The position numbers and the translations under genes are program-made. From assembly GCA_030433415.1 (NCBI GenBank), contig JAUIMF010000003.1, positions 1-64,000 on the forward strand: DNA of 64,000 bases. The letters run 5' to 3'. This stretch comes from Gammaproteobacteria bacterium. Its GTDB lineage: Bacteria; Pseudomonadota; Gammaproteobacteria; Pseudomonadales; Halieaceae. Shown in pieces: positions 38,573-46,766 of the stretch; position 1 is the first letter of the stretch, and the number at the start of each line of letters is the position of its first letter. The notes below the pieces were generated by a model. It had not been told where the DNA came from, searched no databases, and saw nothing but the letters and a program-made list of their open reading frames with translations.

Positions 38573-38650
38573 TGCTTCTGGTAGTGGTTCTGCATCGCGT
38601 CGCTCACGCGGTATAGTCCAGCCGAACATAAAAACGACCCGGATCTATCG

Positions 38651-39856
38651 ATGGATTTACCCTTACCCGCCTCCCTCGTCACGCCGCGTACGGTCCTTGT
38701 GAAGCGCGATGCGCGCCGCGAGATCGGCGCATTGCTGCGTCAGCAGGGGCGTCGTCGACCGTTGCTGGTATCCGATGCCACCATGGGCGCCCTGGGCTTT
38801 ATCGATGACGTACTGGCACCCCTGAGCGATGAGGGATTGGCGACGGCGAAGGTGCTGGTTGCGGATCGTCACGAGCCCACTGATGAGTCCATCGCGCCCG
38901 TCGTGACAGCGCTGCGGGAACACGCGGCAGACGTACTGATTGCCCTGGGTGGCGGCAGTGTAATAGACAGCGCCAAAGCGGCAGCACTGTTGTATGCCCA
39001 TGGCGGCACGATCCCTGACTACCGTTTTCCTACGCCGATTCCATCAGGTGGCGTACCGGTATTCGCGGTGCCGACCACGGCGGGTACCGGGTCCGAGGCG
39101 ACGGCGGCCACGGTCATCACCCATGTGGCATCGGGTGAAAAGCTCTTGCTGATGGGCCCCAACCTGGTTCCAGAGGCGGCGGTCGTCGATTACACGCTAT
39201 CCATGAGTCAGCCCCAGCGTCTTACCGCCGATACCGGGCTCGATGCGCTCACGCACGCCATCGAAGCATTTGTCAGTCGCAAGGCAACCAACGACACGGG
39301 TGTGTTTGCGGCGCAGGCCATGCGAGCGATCTATGGCAATCTGAAAACGGCCTATACGGACGGCGATAACGAAGATGCCCGTCGCGAGATGATGCGGGGT
39401 GCAACGCTGGCCGGTATCGCGTTTTCCAATGCCTCGGTGGCGCTGGTACACGGCATGAGCCGACCCATCGGTGCCAGATTTCACGTACCTCACGGCCTGT
39501 CCAACGCCATGTTACTGCCAGCGGTCACTGCGTTCTCACTTAACGACGCAACCAGTGAGTACGCCCAGTGCGCGCGTATCATGGGAATCGCAGCCAACGA
39601 CCTGGGTGACGAAGAGGCGGGGGAGGCCCTTGCCGAAGCGCTGCAGAGACTGGTCACCGAGTTACAGGTGCCAAGCCTCGAGGAGTTTGGCATCAGCCGC
39701 GATGAGTTTATGGCGTCGGTAGACGACATGGCGGCGCAGGCGCTGGCCTCGGGCTCGCCGGCCAATAACCCGCGCCAGGCCAGTGACGAAGAAATCGCCA
39801 GGTTGTACCGTATGATCTTCGACGGTGCGCCGCTTCAGGACATCTATCATCTGTGA
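38651..39856 (+). CDS. Iron-containing alcohol dehydrogenase
   Basis: 401 residues, Fe-ADH family. NAD site LIALGGGSVIDSAKAAA, then TTAGTGSEATAATVI. Predicted metal ligands are Asp198 and His202 in LDALTHAIEAF, His267 in LVHGMSRPIGA, and His281 in HVPHGLSNAMLLP. It interconverts an alcohol and aldehyde with NAD(P). It is followed 20 bases later by an HCCA-isomerase-like gene, then an acyl-CoA dehydrogenase, which suggests a short operon for an organic-acid or aromatic compound. Substrate not defined. Confidence 0.9.
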   Translation: MDLPLPASLVTPRTVLVKRDARREIGALLRQQGRRRPLLVSDATMGALGFIDDVLAPLSDEGLATAKVLVADRHEPTDESIAPVVTALREHAADVLIALGGGSVIDSAKAAALLYAHGGTIPDYRFPTPIPSGGVPVFAVPTTAGTGSEATAATVITHVASGEKLLLMGPNLVPEAAVVDYTLSMSQPQRLTADTGLDALTHAIEAFVSRKATNDTGVFAAQAMRAIYGNLKTAYTDGDNEDARREMMRGATLAGIAFSNASVALVHGMSRPIGARFHVPHGLSNAMLLPAVTAFSLNDATSEYAQCARIMGIAANDLGDEEAGEALAEALQRLVTELQVPSLEEFGISRDEFMASVDDMAAQALASGSPANNPRQASDEEIARLYRMIFDGAPLQDIYHL

Positions 39857-39876
39857 ATTGAAAAAAGGGGGTCACC

Positions 39877-40518
39877 ATGAGTGAAACCGTCGATCTGTAT
39901 TTTTCGTTCCGAAGCCCCTACAGCTACCTGGCGGCGCAACTGACGCAGGCCATCGAAGACGACTTCGACGTATCGCTGCATCTGCGCCCGGTATTGCCTC
40001 TGGCTCTGCGCGAACCCTCGTTTTTCCGCGAGTCCAATATCGAGCGCGTCAAGTACCTGCTGATCGACTGGGAGCGTCGCGCCGCGATGCTGGGGTTGCC
40101 CCACGCGTGGCCCGATCCGGACCCCATCGTGCAAAACTACGAAGATATGAGCATCGCGAGCGAGCAACCCTACATTCATCGGCTGTGTCGTCTTGGGGTG
40201 GAAGCCCAGCGCCAGGGCCACGGCATCGCCTTTGCCGCAGTGGTATCTCGCCTGATCTTCGGCGGTACGAGAGGCTGGGATCAGGGTGATGCACTCGCCG
40301 ACGCCGTCAGCGCAACGGGGCTTGATCTCGCGGCCATGGAGGCGGAGATCGGTGATGGAAAAGCCCATGATGCCGTGATCGCTGAAAACCAGGCGATGCA
40401 GTCCGCGGTCGGACACAGCGGCGTGCCGCTGTACGTTTTCCGGGGTGAACCGTTCTTCGGTCAGGACCGCATCGACAGTCTGCGTTGGTGCCTGCAGCAA
40501 GCAGGCCTGGCACGCTGA
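39877..40518 (+). CDS. 2-hydroxychromene-2-carboxylate isomerase-like protein (DsbA/GST-kappa fold)
   Basis: 213 residues. It begins VDLYFSFRSPYSYLAA, the DsbA-family/GST-kappa motif in which the serine replaces the DsbA cysteines and binds glutathione in HCCA isomerases. The C-terminal HSGVPLYVFRGEPFFGQDRI contains the cis-Pro loop. GGGGG lies five bases before ATG. True HCCA isomerase acts in naphthalene breakdown; there are no other naphthalene genes here, so it more likely catalyses a different glutathione-dependent isomerisation. Confidence 0.85.
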   Translation: MSETVDLYFSFRSPYSYLAAQLTQAIEDDFDVSLHLRPVLPLALREPSFFRESNIERVKYLLIDWERRAAMLGLPHAWPDPDPIVQNYEDMSIASEQPYIHRLCRLGVEAQRQGHGIAFAAVVSRLIFGGTRGWDQGDALADAVSATGLDLAAMEAEIGDGKAHDAVIAENQAMQSAVGHSGVPLYVFRGEPFFGQDRIDSLRWCLQQAGLAR

Positions 40519-40636
40519 GCCTGTCACTTTTTATCAGCCAGATTGTACGCGCAGGTCAGTGATTCCCGGGGCCGTTCACTCCTACCATTAGCGCCGTCGC
40601 GCATTGCGCAGTTGGCTGCCATCAAGGAGATCCCCG

Positions 40637-41779
40637 GTGATACCCCGTACCGTTTATCAGGAAGAACACGAGCTCTTTCGCCGCAACGTTCGTCGTTTTC
40701 TCGAAGAAGAAGTTGCACCGCACCACGACGCCTGGGAGAAATCTGGCCAGGTGGATCGCGAGATCTGGCGCAAGGCGGGCGCCCAGGGTTACCTGGTTCC
40801 CCAGGCTCCCGAGGCCTATGGAGGGGCAGCGGCTGATTTTCGTTACAACGCGATCATTGACGAAGAGGTCTCTCGCTCGGGGTGTACCGGACTCGGCTGG
40901 GGCGTGCATAGCGATATCTGCGTTCCCTATCTCATGCGCTACGGCAACGAGGAGCAGAAAGAAAAGTACGTGCCCGGTTGTGTCACCGGTGACATCGTTA
41001 TGGCGATCGCCATGACGGAGCCCGGTACCGGATCCGATCTGCAGGGGATTCGTACGACGGCGGTGGCCGATGGCGATGAGTACGTCATCAATGGCTCGAA
41101 GACCTTCATCACCAATGGCCAACATGCGGACCTGGTGATTGTCGTGTGTAAAACGGATCCCGATGCCGGGGCCGCGGGCACCAGCCTGCTGCTGGTCGAG
41201 GCGGACCGCGCCGGCTTTGAACGTGGACGAAACCTCGACAAGGTGGGGCTCAAAGCACAGGACACCTCAGAACTGTTCTTTAACGAGGTGCGTGTTCCCC
41301 GGGAAAACCTGCTGGGGGAAGAGGGCAAAGGCTTTGTCTACCTGATGCAGGAGCTGCCGCAGGAGCGGCTGTCCATCGCCATCATGGCCATGGCGGCGAG
41401 TCGCGAAATCCTGTCCCAGACCATCGCCTACGTCAAAGAACGCAACGCGTTCGGCAGGCCCATCGCGACGTTCCAGAACACCCAGTTCAAACTCGCCGAG
41501 ATGGATACGGAGCTGACGGCCGCCGAGGTCTTTGTCGATCGATGCCTGGAGCTGTTGGTCGAGTGCAAACTCGATACCGTGACGGCCTCCAAAGCCAAGC
41601 TGCTTGGTTCCGAAGTGCAGTGCCGGATCGTTGACGAGTGTGTGCAGCTTCACGGTGGCTACGGCTTCATGTGGGAGTATCCCGTGGCCCGCGCCTTCGC
41701 GGATTCACGTGTGCAGCGCATCTACGGCGGTACCAGCGAAGTGATGAAGCTCATTATCGGGCGCACGCTGACTGCCTGA
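40637..41779 (+). CDS. Acyl-CoA dehydrogenase
   Basis: 380 residues. It begins [24 protein letters not shown] and substrate motifs include [19 protein letters not shown] and [14 protein letters not shown]; the C-terminal [15 protein letters not shown] contains the glutamate region used as catalytic base in many members. The GTG start has AAGGAG seven bases upstream; a longer TTG frame lacks a ribosome site. It introduces a 2,3-double bond in an acyl-CoA and gives electrons to ETF. Chain length or branch specificity cannot be told. Confidence 0.93.
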   Translation: MIPRTVYQEEHELFRRNVRRFLEEEVAPHHDAWEKSGQVDREIWRKAGAQGYLVPQAPEAYGGAAADFRYNAIIDEEVSRSGCTGLGWGVHSDICVPYLMRYGNEEQKEKYVPGCVTGDIVMAIAMTEPGTGSDLQGIRTTAVADGDEYVINGSKTFITNGQHADLVIVVCKTDPDAGAAGTSLLLVEADRAGFERGRNLDKVGLKAQDTSELFFNEVRVPRENLLGEEGKGFVYLMQELPQERLSIAIMAMAASREILSQTIAYVKERNAFGRPIATFQNTQFKLAEMDTELTAAEVFVDRCLELLVECKLDTVTASKAKLLGSEVQCRIVDECVQLHGGYGFMWEYPVARAFADSRVQRIYGGTSEVMKLIIGRTLTA

Positions 41780-41843
41780 GGCGCCACTCCGGGAGCGACA
41801 CCAGGGCAATGTTGATTCTCTCAATCCCGCCTCCGATAAAGAG

Positions 41844-42893
41844 GTGGGAGTTGTCGGTGCGCGTTATACTTGGCACGAACTCACCAACGTGGTCTTGCAG
41901 TCCGTGCGCGACGAAAAGCTGATTCCCACCGTAGACGTCTCCAGCGGCGAGAAGTTTGTCAATGACCGCGGAATGGCGGTGATCAAGGATGGCATCAAGG
42001 CCAGTGCCGGTGGTTCCGCGCGCCTGCCCAAGCCCAAATGGCTGCGGGCTCGCATTCACGGTGGTGAGACCTTCGAGCGGGTGAAGGGAATTGTGCACGA
42101 GCACCGGTTGGCCACGGTCTGCGAAGAAGCCAAATGTCCGAATATGAGCGAGTGTTGGAGCGCGGGTACCGCGACGATCATGCTCATGGGCGATGTGTGT
42201 ACCCGAGCCTGCCGTTTCTGCGCCGTGAACACCGGTAACCCAAAGGGTTGGCTCGATGCCGAAGAGCCAGCGAATACCGCGCGCTCAGTTCAACTGATGG
42301 ATCTGAAGTACGTTGTGCTGACGTCGGTCAACCGCGATGACCTGCCTGACGGTGGCGCGGGGCATTACGCGGCGTGTGTGCGCGAGGTCAAAGCCGTCAA
42401 TCCTCACACGGCCGTCGAAGCGCTGACGCCGGATTTTCTTGGCAATCTGGCTGACGTCGAGACCGTGGTCGACAGCGGCGTCGAAGTGTTTGCCCAGAAC
42501 GTCGAAACCGTGCGTCGTCTGACCCATCCGGTACGCGACCCGCGCGCGAGCTATGAACAAACCCTCGCAGTGTTGGCCCATGCCAAGGCCTACCGCAGCG
42601 ATGTGCTGACCAAGACCTCCCTCATGCTCGGTCTTGGCGAAACCGAAGACGAGATCATCGAGGCGATGGATGACCTGCGCGAGGCCAGCGTGGATATCCT
42701 GACCTTCGGTCAGTACCTGCAGCCTACGCCGCATCACCACCCCATCGATCGTTACGTCACGCCCGAAGAGTTCGCAACGTATCGGGAGTGGGGGCTGAAG
42801 AAGGGTTTTCTGGAGGTGGTATCAGGTGTGCTCGTTCGCTCGAGCTATCGTGCGGAGCAGGTGCTCGAAAAGAACAACGTCGGACTTGCCTGA
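41844..42893 (+). CDS. lipA: Lipoyl synthase LipA
   Basis: Radical SAM enzyme that inserts two sulfurs into protein-bound octanoate. The auxiliary [4Fe-4S] cluster motif is [12 protein letters not shown]; the radical SAM motif is [10 protein letters not shown]; later motifs [16 protein letters not shown] and [16 protein letters not shown] are diagnostic. The full frame from the GTG at 41844 is 349 residues. The N terminus is uncertain: that GTG has GAG directly against it, further in-frame GTGs occur at 41889 and 41904 and an ATG at 41973, and core LipA homology begins around [11 protein letters not shown]. The start given is the longest option. lipB is not in the window. Confidence 0.93.
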   Translation: MGVVGARYTWHELTNVVLQSVRDEKLIPTVDVSSGEKFVNDRGMAVIKDGIKASAGGSARLPKPKWLRARIHGGETFERVKGIVHEHRLATVCEEAKCPNMSECWSAGTATIMLMGDVCTRACRFCAVNTGNPKGWLDAEEPANTARSVQLMDLKYVVLTSVNRDDLPDGGAGHYAACVREVKAVNPHTAVEALTPDFLGNLADVETVVDSGVEVFAQNVETVRRLTHPVRDPRASYEQTLAVLAHAKAYRSDVLTKTSLMLGLGETEDEIIEAMDDLREASVDILTFGQYLQPTPHHHPIDRYVTPEEFATYREWGLKKGFLEVVSGVLVRSSYRAEQVLEKNNVGLA

Positions 42894-42966
42894 CACCTGT
42901 TGAGGTGGGCCCGGGAGTGAATGGTCACGTCCCGGACCGTCGGTGCCCCGCAGGGCAGAGCAGGAA

Positions 42967-43686
42967 CTAAGGGGCTTCAGCACCTTCGGCGCGAGCACGC
43001 AGGGCCAGCAATCCGTCGTGGATCTGGCGACCCCAGGAGCTGAAGTTGCGCCGCACTTCAGACATGTTGGTCACGCTGTTATTGAGTCCCCAGGTGCTGT
43101 TGTCACTGTTGCGCGTATCCTTGATCACCGCGAGTACTTCACCACTGTCACCGTCGGCGAGCATCACAGCGATGGACATGCCGCCGGCACCCTGGGTATA
43201 GACCCGGCTGCGTCCCACGGTACGCGTGCTGGCGTCATCGCGTGGTCCCGACGGTGCGATGCTCGTGATCATGGCCTCGATGCGCAGCACGTCGTCTCCC
43301 GGACCCTCTGCAATGGCATAGGCGCCACCGGCAGTCAGGGCTTTTTCCATGGACTCGCGAAAGGCGCTACGCAGCGCTTCCTTGTCTTTGTCCGTGAGTT
43401 CCCATTCGCGGTTGTAGCGGTTCACGATGCTGGAACTGCTGCTGGGCTGCACGATTTCGACATTATCGACATCCAGGGGCGCGATCCACGCCCGCGTGTA
43501 GCGATCGTAGTCGCCGTTGGGGTCAACGTAGGCGAGTGTTACGCGCGTATTGTCGACCTTGTTCAGGCTGCCCATGATGGTCTCGGCGTCATCGCCGGTC
43601 TGAATCGTCGGATCTCCGGCACAGGCCGCGAGCAGGCCAAGCGAGAGGGTAGCAGCGAGGGTGCGAAGGCGCGGGATGGATTTCAT
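42967..43686 (-). CDS. DUF3313-like outer-membrane or periplasmic lipoprotein
   Basis: 239 residues. Signal with lipobox ATLSLGLLAAC (lipid Cys22), followed by GDPTIQTGDDAETIMG. The body has a YVDPNGDYDRYTRAWIAPLDVDNVEI segment and a long helix EALRSAFRESMEKAL, as in DUF3313 proteins, whose function is unknown. Residue after the lipid Cys is Ala, so sorting to the outer membrane is likely. GGAG eight bases before ATG. It is divergent from nadK. Confidence 0.8.
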   Translation of the reverse strand: MKSIPRLRTLAATLSLGLLAACAGDPTIQTGDDAETIMGSLNKVDNTRVTLAYVDPNGDYDRYTRAWIAPLDVDNVEIVQPSSSSSIVNRYNREWELTDKDKEALRSAFRESMEKALTAGGAYAIAEGPGDDVLRIEAMITSIAPSGPRDDASTRTVGRSRVYTQGAGGMSIAVMLADGDSGEVLAVIKDTRNSDNSTWGLNNSVTNMSEVRRNFSSWGRQIHDGLLALRARAEGAEAP

Positions 43687-43878
43687 GGCATATCTCCGTC
43701 GTTATGTTCTCAGACCACTAGTTTCCTTTCTCGCTGATTGTCATGCAAGGGCCTGGGCCGGGGGATGCCGGGTGAGGAATTTGCAATTGGTGCACGTGAG
43801 GAGCGACCCCGCCATCCGGGTCATGTTCCCCAAAGTGTCACCCCGGTATACTCACGGCTCGCAATCAGTGAAGTCTCT

Positions 43879-44760
43879 ATGAAGTCGGAATTTTCCAGTG
43901 TCGGCGTGGTGGGCCGAAGCCGTCGCGATGGGGTTGAGAGCGTGCTCGAGACGCTGCTTAAAACCCTCGACGATATCGGTGTGCGCTTACTGCTCGAAGA
44001 TCGGTTTCGCGGTCATGTACCCGAGGACTATCCGGTGCACGATCGCGATACGATCGGCGCAGCGGCGGATCTGGTGATCGTAGTGGGTGGCGACGGCTCC
44101 ATGCTGAGCGCTGCCCGCGACCTTATCGCCCACGGCAAACCCATGTTGGGTGTGAATCGGGGCCGCCTGGGGTTTCTCACCGACATCAGCCCGGATCGTC
44201 TCGAAGAGCAGATTGTGGACGTGTTGCAGGGTCGCTACACCAGTGAGGAGCGGTTCCTGCTGGATGTGCGTGTACTGCGCGAAGAGACGGTGGTATCGGA
44301 GGGAGACGCCCTCAATGACGTAGTCGTGAACTCCGGTACGACGGCGCAGATGATCGAGATGGAACTGTATATCGATGGCGAGTTCGTCAATCGGCAGCGG
44401 GCCGACGGGCTTATTGTGTCGACGCCCACCGGTTCCACCGCGTACTCGCTTTCTGGCGGGGGGCCGATCATGCATCCGTCTCTGGATGCCTTGCTGGTTG
44501 TGCCCATGTTTCCCCATGCCCTGTCGAGCCGTCCCATCGTGATTGGCGGCGATAGTGAAATCCGCATTGATGTGCTGGCGAGAAACCGCATTCATCCACC
44601 CGTAACCTGTGACGGTCAGGTCAATATGACCGCACGCCCGGGGGATTCGGTTGTCCTGCGTCGCAACCCTGCCGTACTGACATTGCTGCACCCGCCGGGC
44701 TACAGCTTCTATGCCAGCTGCCGCGACAAGCTTCACTGGAGTGGCGCGCTCGTTGACTGA
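43879..44760 (+). CDS. nadK: NAD kinase
   Basis: 293 residues, ATP-dependent NAD kinase. Motifs: VVGGDGSMLSAARDL (GGDG), GVNRGRLGFLTD, NDVVVNSGTTAQMIEMEL, and STPTGSTAYSLSGGGPIMHP. The ATG at 43879 gives standard family length; longer frames upstream have no homology. It makes NADP from NAD in the cytoplasm. The stop overlaps the likely TTG of the rhomboid gene by eight bases. Confidence 0.96.
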   Translation: MKSEFSSVGVVGRSRRDGVESVLETLLKTLDDIGVRLLLEDRFRGHVPEDYPVHDRDTIGAAADLVIVVGGDGSMLSAARDLIAHGKPMLGVNRGRLGFLTDISPDRLEEQIVDVLQGRYTSEERFLLDVRVLREETVVSEGDALNDVVVNSGTTAQMIEMELYIDGEFVNRQRADGLIVSTPTGSTAYSLSGGGPIMHPSLDALLVVPMFPHALSSRPIVIGGDSEIRIDVLARNRIHPPVTCDGQVNMTARPGDSVVLRRNPAVLTLLHPPGYSFYASCRDKLHWSGALVD

Positions 44761-45604
44761 CGATCTCAGGACACTCTACCGCGCTGCCATCGAAGAAGAT
44801 CTGCGTCCCCTGAGCGGCCTGCTCTGGCATCAGGGCATCGCCCATCTGATAGTCGAGCAGGGCGGTGAGCAGGTCGTGGAGCTGGCTGATGGCGGGCAGA
44901 TGACGGTCGCGCAGGAGACGCTCCGGCGCTGGCGCGATGGCGAAATACAGGTAACGCTGGTGCCTCGGCCCCAGCGGTCCGGGGGCGCTCTACTGGTAGC
45001 GTTGGCTCAGGTTCCCGTTACCAGCGCACTTATTCTGCTCAGCATCATCGGTTTTTTCCTGGTGTATCTGGGCGATGGTACGGCGGTCTCGCTGCTGAGT
45101 TATCGACCCTTCGAGATCGTCAACGGCCGGCCGGTTTTTACCGAAGCGGGGCTGGACCCCTGGCGCCTGATCACGCCGGCGTTTCTCCATTTCGGCTGGA
45201 TGCACATCGTTTTCAACTGTCTCTGGTGCTGGGAACTGGGGCGCCGTATCGAGCGACGTCTCGGTGCATTGAATCTCTTTGGACTATTTATCGCGACGGC
45301 CGCCATGTCCAACTTTGCCCAGGATGTCGTATCCGGACCGATCTTGTTCGGAGGGCTATCGGGCGTGGTGTATGCGTTGCTGGGGTTTGCCTGGGTTGCG
45401 GGGCGTCTGAATACGGCATGGAGAGAGCTGACCCCGTCGACCCCCGTGATGTTGTTCATGGTGGGCTGGCTGCTGGTGTGCGTATTCGGCCTGGTGAATG
45501 TATTGGGCTTTGCCGTGGCCAATGCCGCGCATGTCGGTGGGTTGCTCAGTGGTGCGTTTATCGGTCTGGTGCTCGCGCTGGGCAACCGCGTCGGCAGAGT
45601 CTGA
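44753..45604 (+). CDS. Rhomboid family intramembrane serine protease, GlpG-like
   Basis: 283 residues from TTG at 44753. A small N-terminal cytoplasmic domain (LLWHQGIAHLIVEQGGEQVVELADGG) resembles that of GlpG. Six membrane helices follow. Rhomboid hallmarks: HFGWMHIVFN in the first core loop, catalytic Ser203 in GGLSGVVYALLG, catalytic His260 in NAAHVGGLLSG. It cuts helices of membrane proteins inside the bilayer. The start is uncertain: the TTG overlaps nadK by eight bases, while an ATG at 44711 would overlap it more. Confidence 0.91.
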   Translation: MTDDLRTLYRAAIEEDLRPLSGLLWHQGIAHLIVEQGGEQVVELADGGQMTVAQETLRRWRDGEIQVTLVPRPQRSGGALLVALAQVPVTSALILLSIIGFFLVYLGDGTAVSLLSYRPFEIVNGRPVFTEAGLDPWRLITPAFLHFGWMHIVFNCLWCWELGRRIERRLGALNLFGLFIATAAMSNFAQDVVSGPILFGGLSGVVYALLGFAWVAGRLNTAWRELTPSTPVMLFMVGWLLVCVFGLVNVLGFAVANAAHVGGLLSGAFIGLVLALGNRVGRV

Positions 45605-45624
45605 TCCAACGCAGGGCATGCGCG

Positions 45625-45630
45625 TATAAT
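45625..45630 (+). promoter_or_regulatory. Consensus -10 box (TATAAT) upstream of the DUF1315 gene
   Basis: TATAAT lies 26 bases before the ATG of the DUF1315 gene, just after the rhomboid stop. The hexamer at the -35 distance (TGATCC) is poor, so this would be a weak or activator-dependent sigma-70 promoter. Confidence 0.35.
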
Positions 45631-45655
45631 CGCGCGTCTCGCTACAGGAAGTCGC

Positions 45656-45919
45656 ATGAACTATCAGGAATTGGTCGCTACGCTCAGTCCGGAGATGCTA
45701 CGCCGTTTTCGTCGCGCGGTAGAAACGGGGCGTTGGCCCGATGGCAGCGAAGTGAGTGCTGAGCAGCGCGAACACTGTCTGCAGGCCATCATCGCGTGGG
45801 AACAGAGTCGCCTGCCTGAGCAGGATCGCGTGGGCTATATCGACAAGGGCTCCAAAGGCGAAGTGCAGCCCGAGGCTGCGCCGCTGCGTTGGGCCGACGA
45901 TGGGAGCACGGACGCGTGA
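45656..45919 (+). CDS. DUF1315 family protein (YeaC-like)
   Basis: 87 residues. It starts MNYQELVATLSPEMLRRFRRAVETGRWPDG, the clear signature of the short YeaC/DUF1315 family, soluble and without known function. AGGAA lies five bases before ATG. Its stop overlaps the next GTG (GTGA), so it is coupled to the DUF2797 gene. Confidence 0.9.
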   Translation: MNYQELVATLSPEMLRRFRRAVETGRWPDGSEVSAEQREHCLQAIIAWEQSRLPEQDRVGYIDKGSKGEVQPEAAPLRWADDGSTDA

Positions 45920-46764
45920 GCTGCTGTGAAGTAGCCCGCGGTGGCTTGCGTAAAATGGCGACCACGCTCGAAGCGGGTGTTGCCCAGTACCAACTTCCCC
46001 TGGGTGAGGAGCGCATCGAACTCAACCCGCTTCTGGGGCGACAGCTGCGTCTTAGCTACCTTGGCGCGATTCACTGCGTCGCCTGTGGTCGTAAAACCAA
46101 AAAGAGCTTCAACCAGGGCTACTGTTACCCCTGTTTTCAGCGTCTCGCCCAGTGTGACAGCTGCATCGTCAGCCCCGAAAAATGTCATTTTGCTGCGGGT
46201 ACCTGTCGCGAGCCCGAGTGGGGTGAAGCCCATTGCATGATCGATCACGTGGTGTATCTGGCCAATACCTCGGGGCTCAAGGTCGGTATTACCCGGGGCA
46301 CACAGGTGCCCACACGATGGATAGATCAGGGTGCCACGCAGGCACTGCCGATTTTTCGCGTAGCCACGCGCCTGGATTCCGGTCTGGTCGAGGTATTACT
46401 CGCCCGTCACGTAGCCGACAAGACGGCCTGGCAGCGTATGCTCAAGGGGGCCAATGAGGCCATCGATCTTGCCGCCCGTCGCGACGAACTACTGGCAACC
46501 GTGCAAAACGAATTCGACGCCTTACAGGCGGAGCGCGGCTTGACTGCAATAGCGTCGCTGCCTGATGCAGAAACCGTGTCCATCGATTACCCCGTACTGC
46601 AGTATCCAGAGAAAGTGCGATCAATGAACTTTGACAAGCAGCCCGAGGTGGCAGGGGTGCTGCAGGGGATCAAGGGGCAGTATCTGATCTTTGACACCGG
46701 CGTTATCAACATGCGCCGCCACGCAGGTTACGACCTGTCGCTAGCCGTTCACGAGGAAGCCTGA
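45916..46764 (+). CDS. DUF2797 family zinc-ribbon-like protein
   Basis: 282 residues from GTG. The N-terminal third has cysteine pairs: CVACGRKTKKSFNQGYCYPC, then CDSCIVSPEKC, and CREPEWGEAHC, enough for two zinc sites. The central VVYLANTSGLKVGITRGTQVPTRWIDQGA has the GIY-YIG-like arrangement (VYL...KVGIT) reported for this family. The function is unknown; nucleic-acid contact is a reasonable guess. It ends two bases before pepN, so all three genes from DUF1315 form one unit. Confidence 0.86.
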   Translation: MSCCEVARGGLRKMATTLEAGVAQYQLPLGEERIELNPLLGRQLRLSYLGAIHCVACGRKTKKSFNQGYCYPCFQRLAQCDSCIVSPEKCHFAAGTCREPEWGEAHCMIDHVVYLANTSGLKVGITRGTQVPTRWIDQGATQALPIFRVATRLDSGLVEVLLARHVADKTAWQRMLKGANEAIDLAARRDELLATVQNEFDALQAERGLTAIASLPDAETVSIDYPVLQYPEKVRSMNFDKQPEVAGVLQGIKGQYLIFDTGVINMRRHAGYDLSLAVHEEA

Positions 46765-46766
46765 TC

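Noticed and set aside
39877-40518. Naphthalene degradation gene (nahD)
   Set aside because: Only the fold matches; no other naphthalene pathway gene is present.
42891-42908. Hairpin CACCT-GTTG-AGGTG after lipA as a terminator
   Set aside because: Stem is only five base pairs and no T run follows.
43847-43852. TATACT as -10 box of nadK
   Set aside because: The hexamer at the -35 distance (TGTTCC) is far from consensus, so the promoter is not supported by sequence alone.
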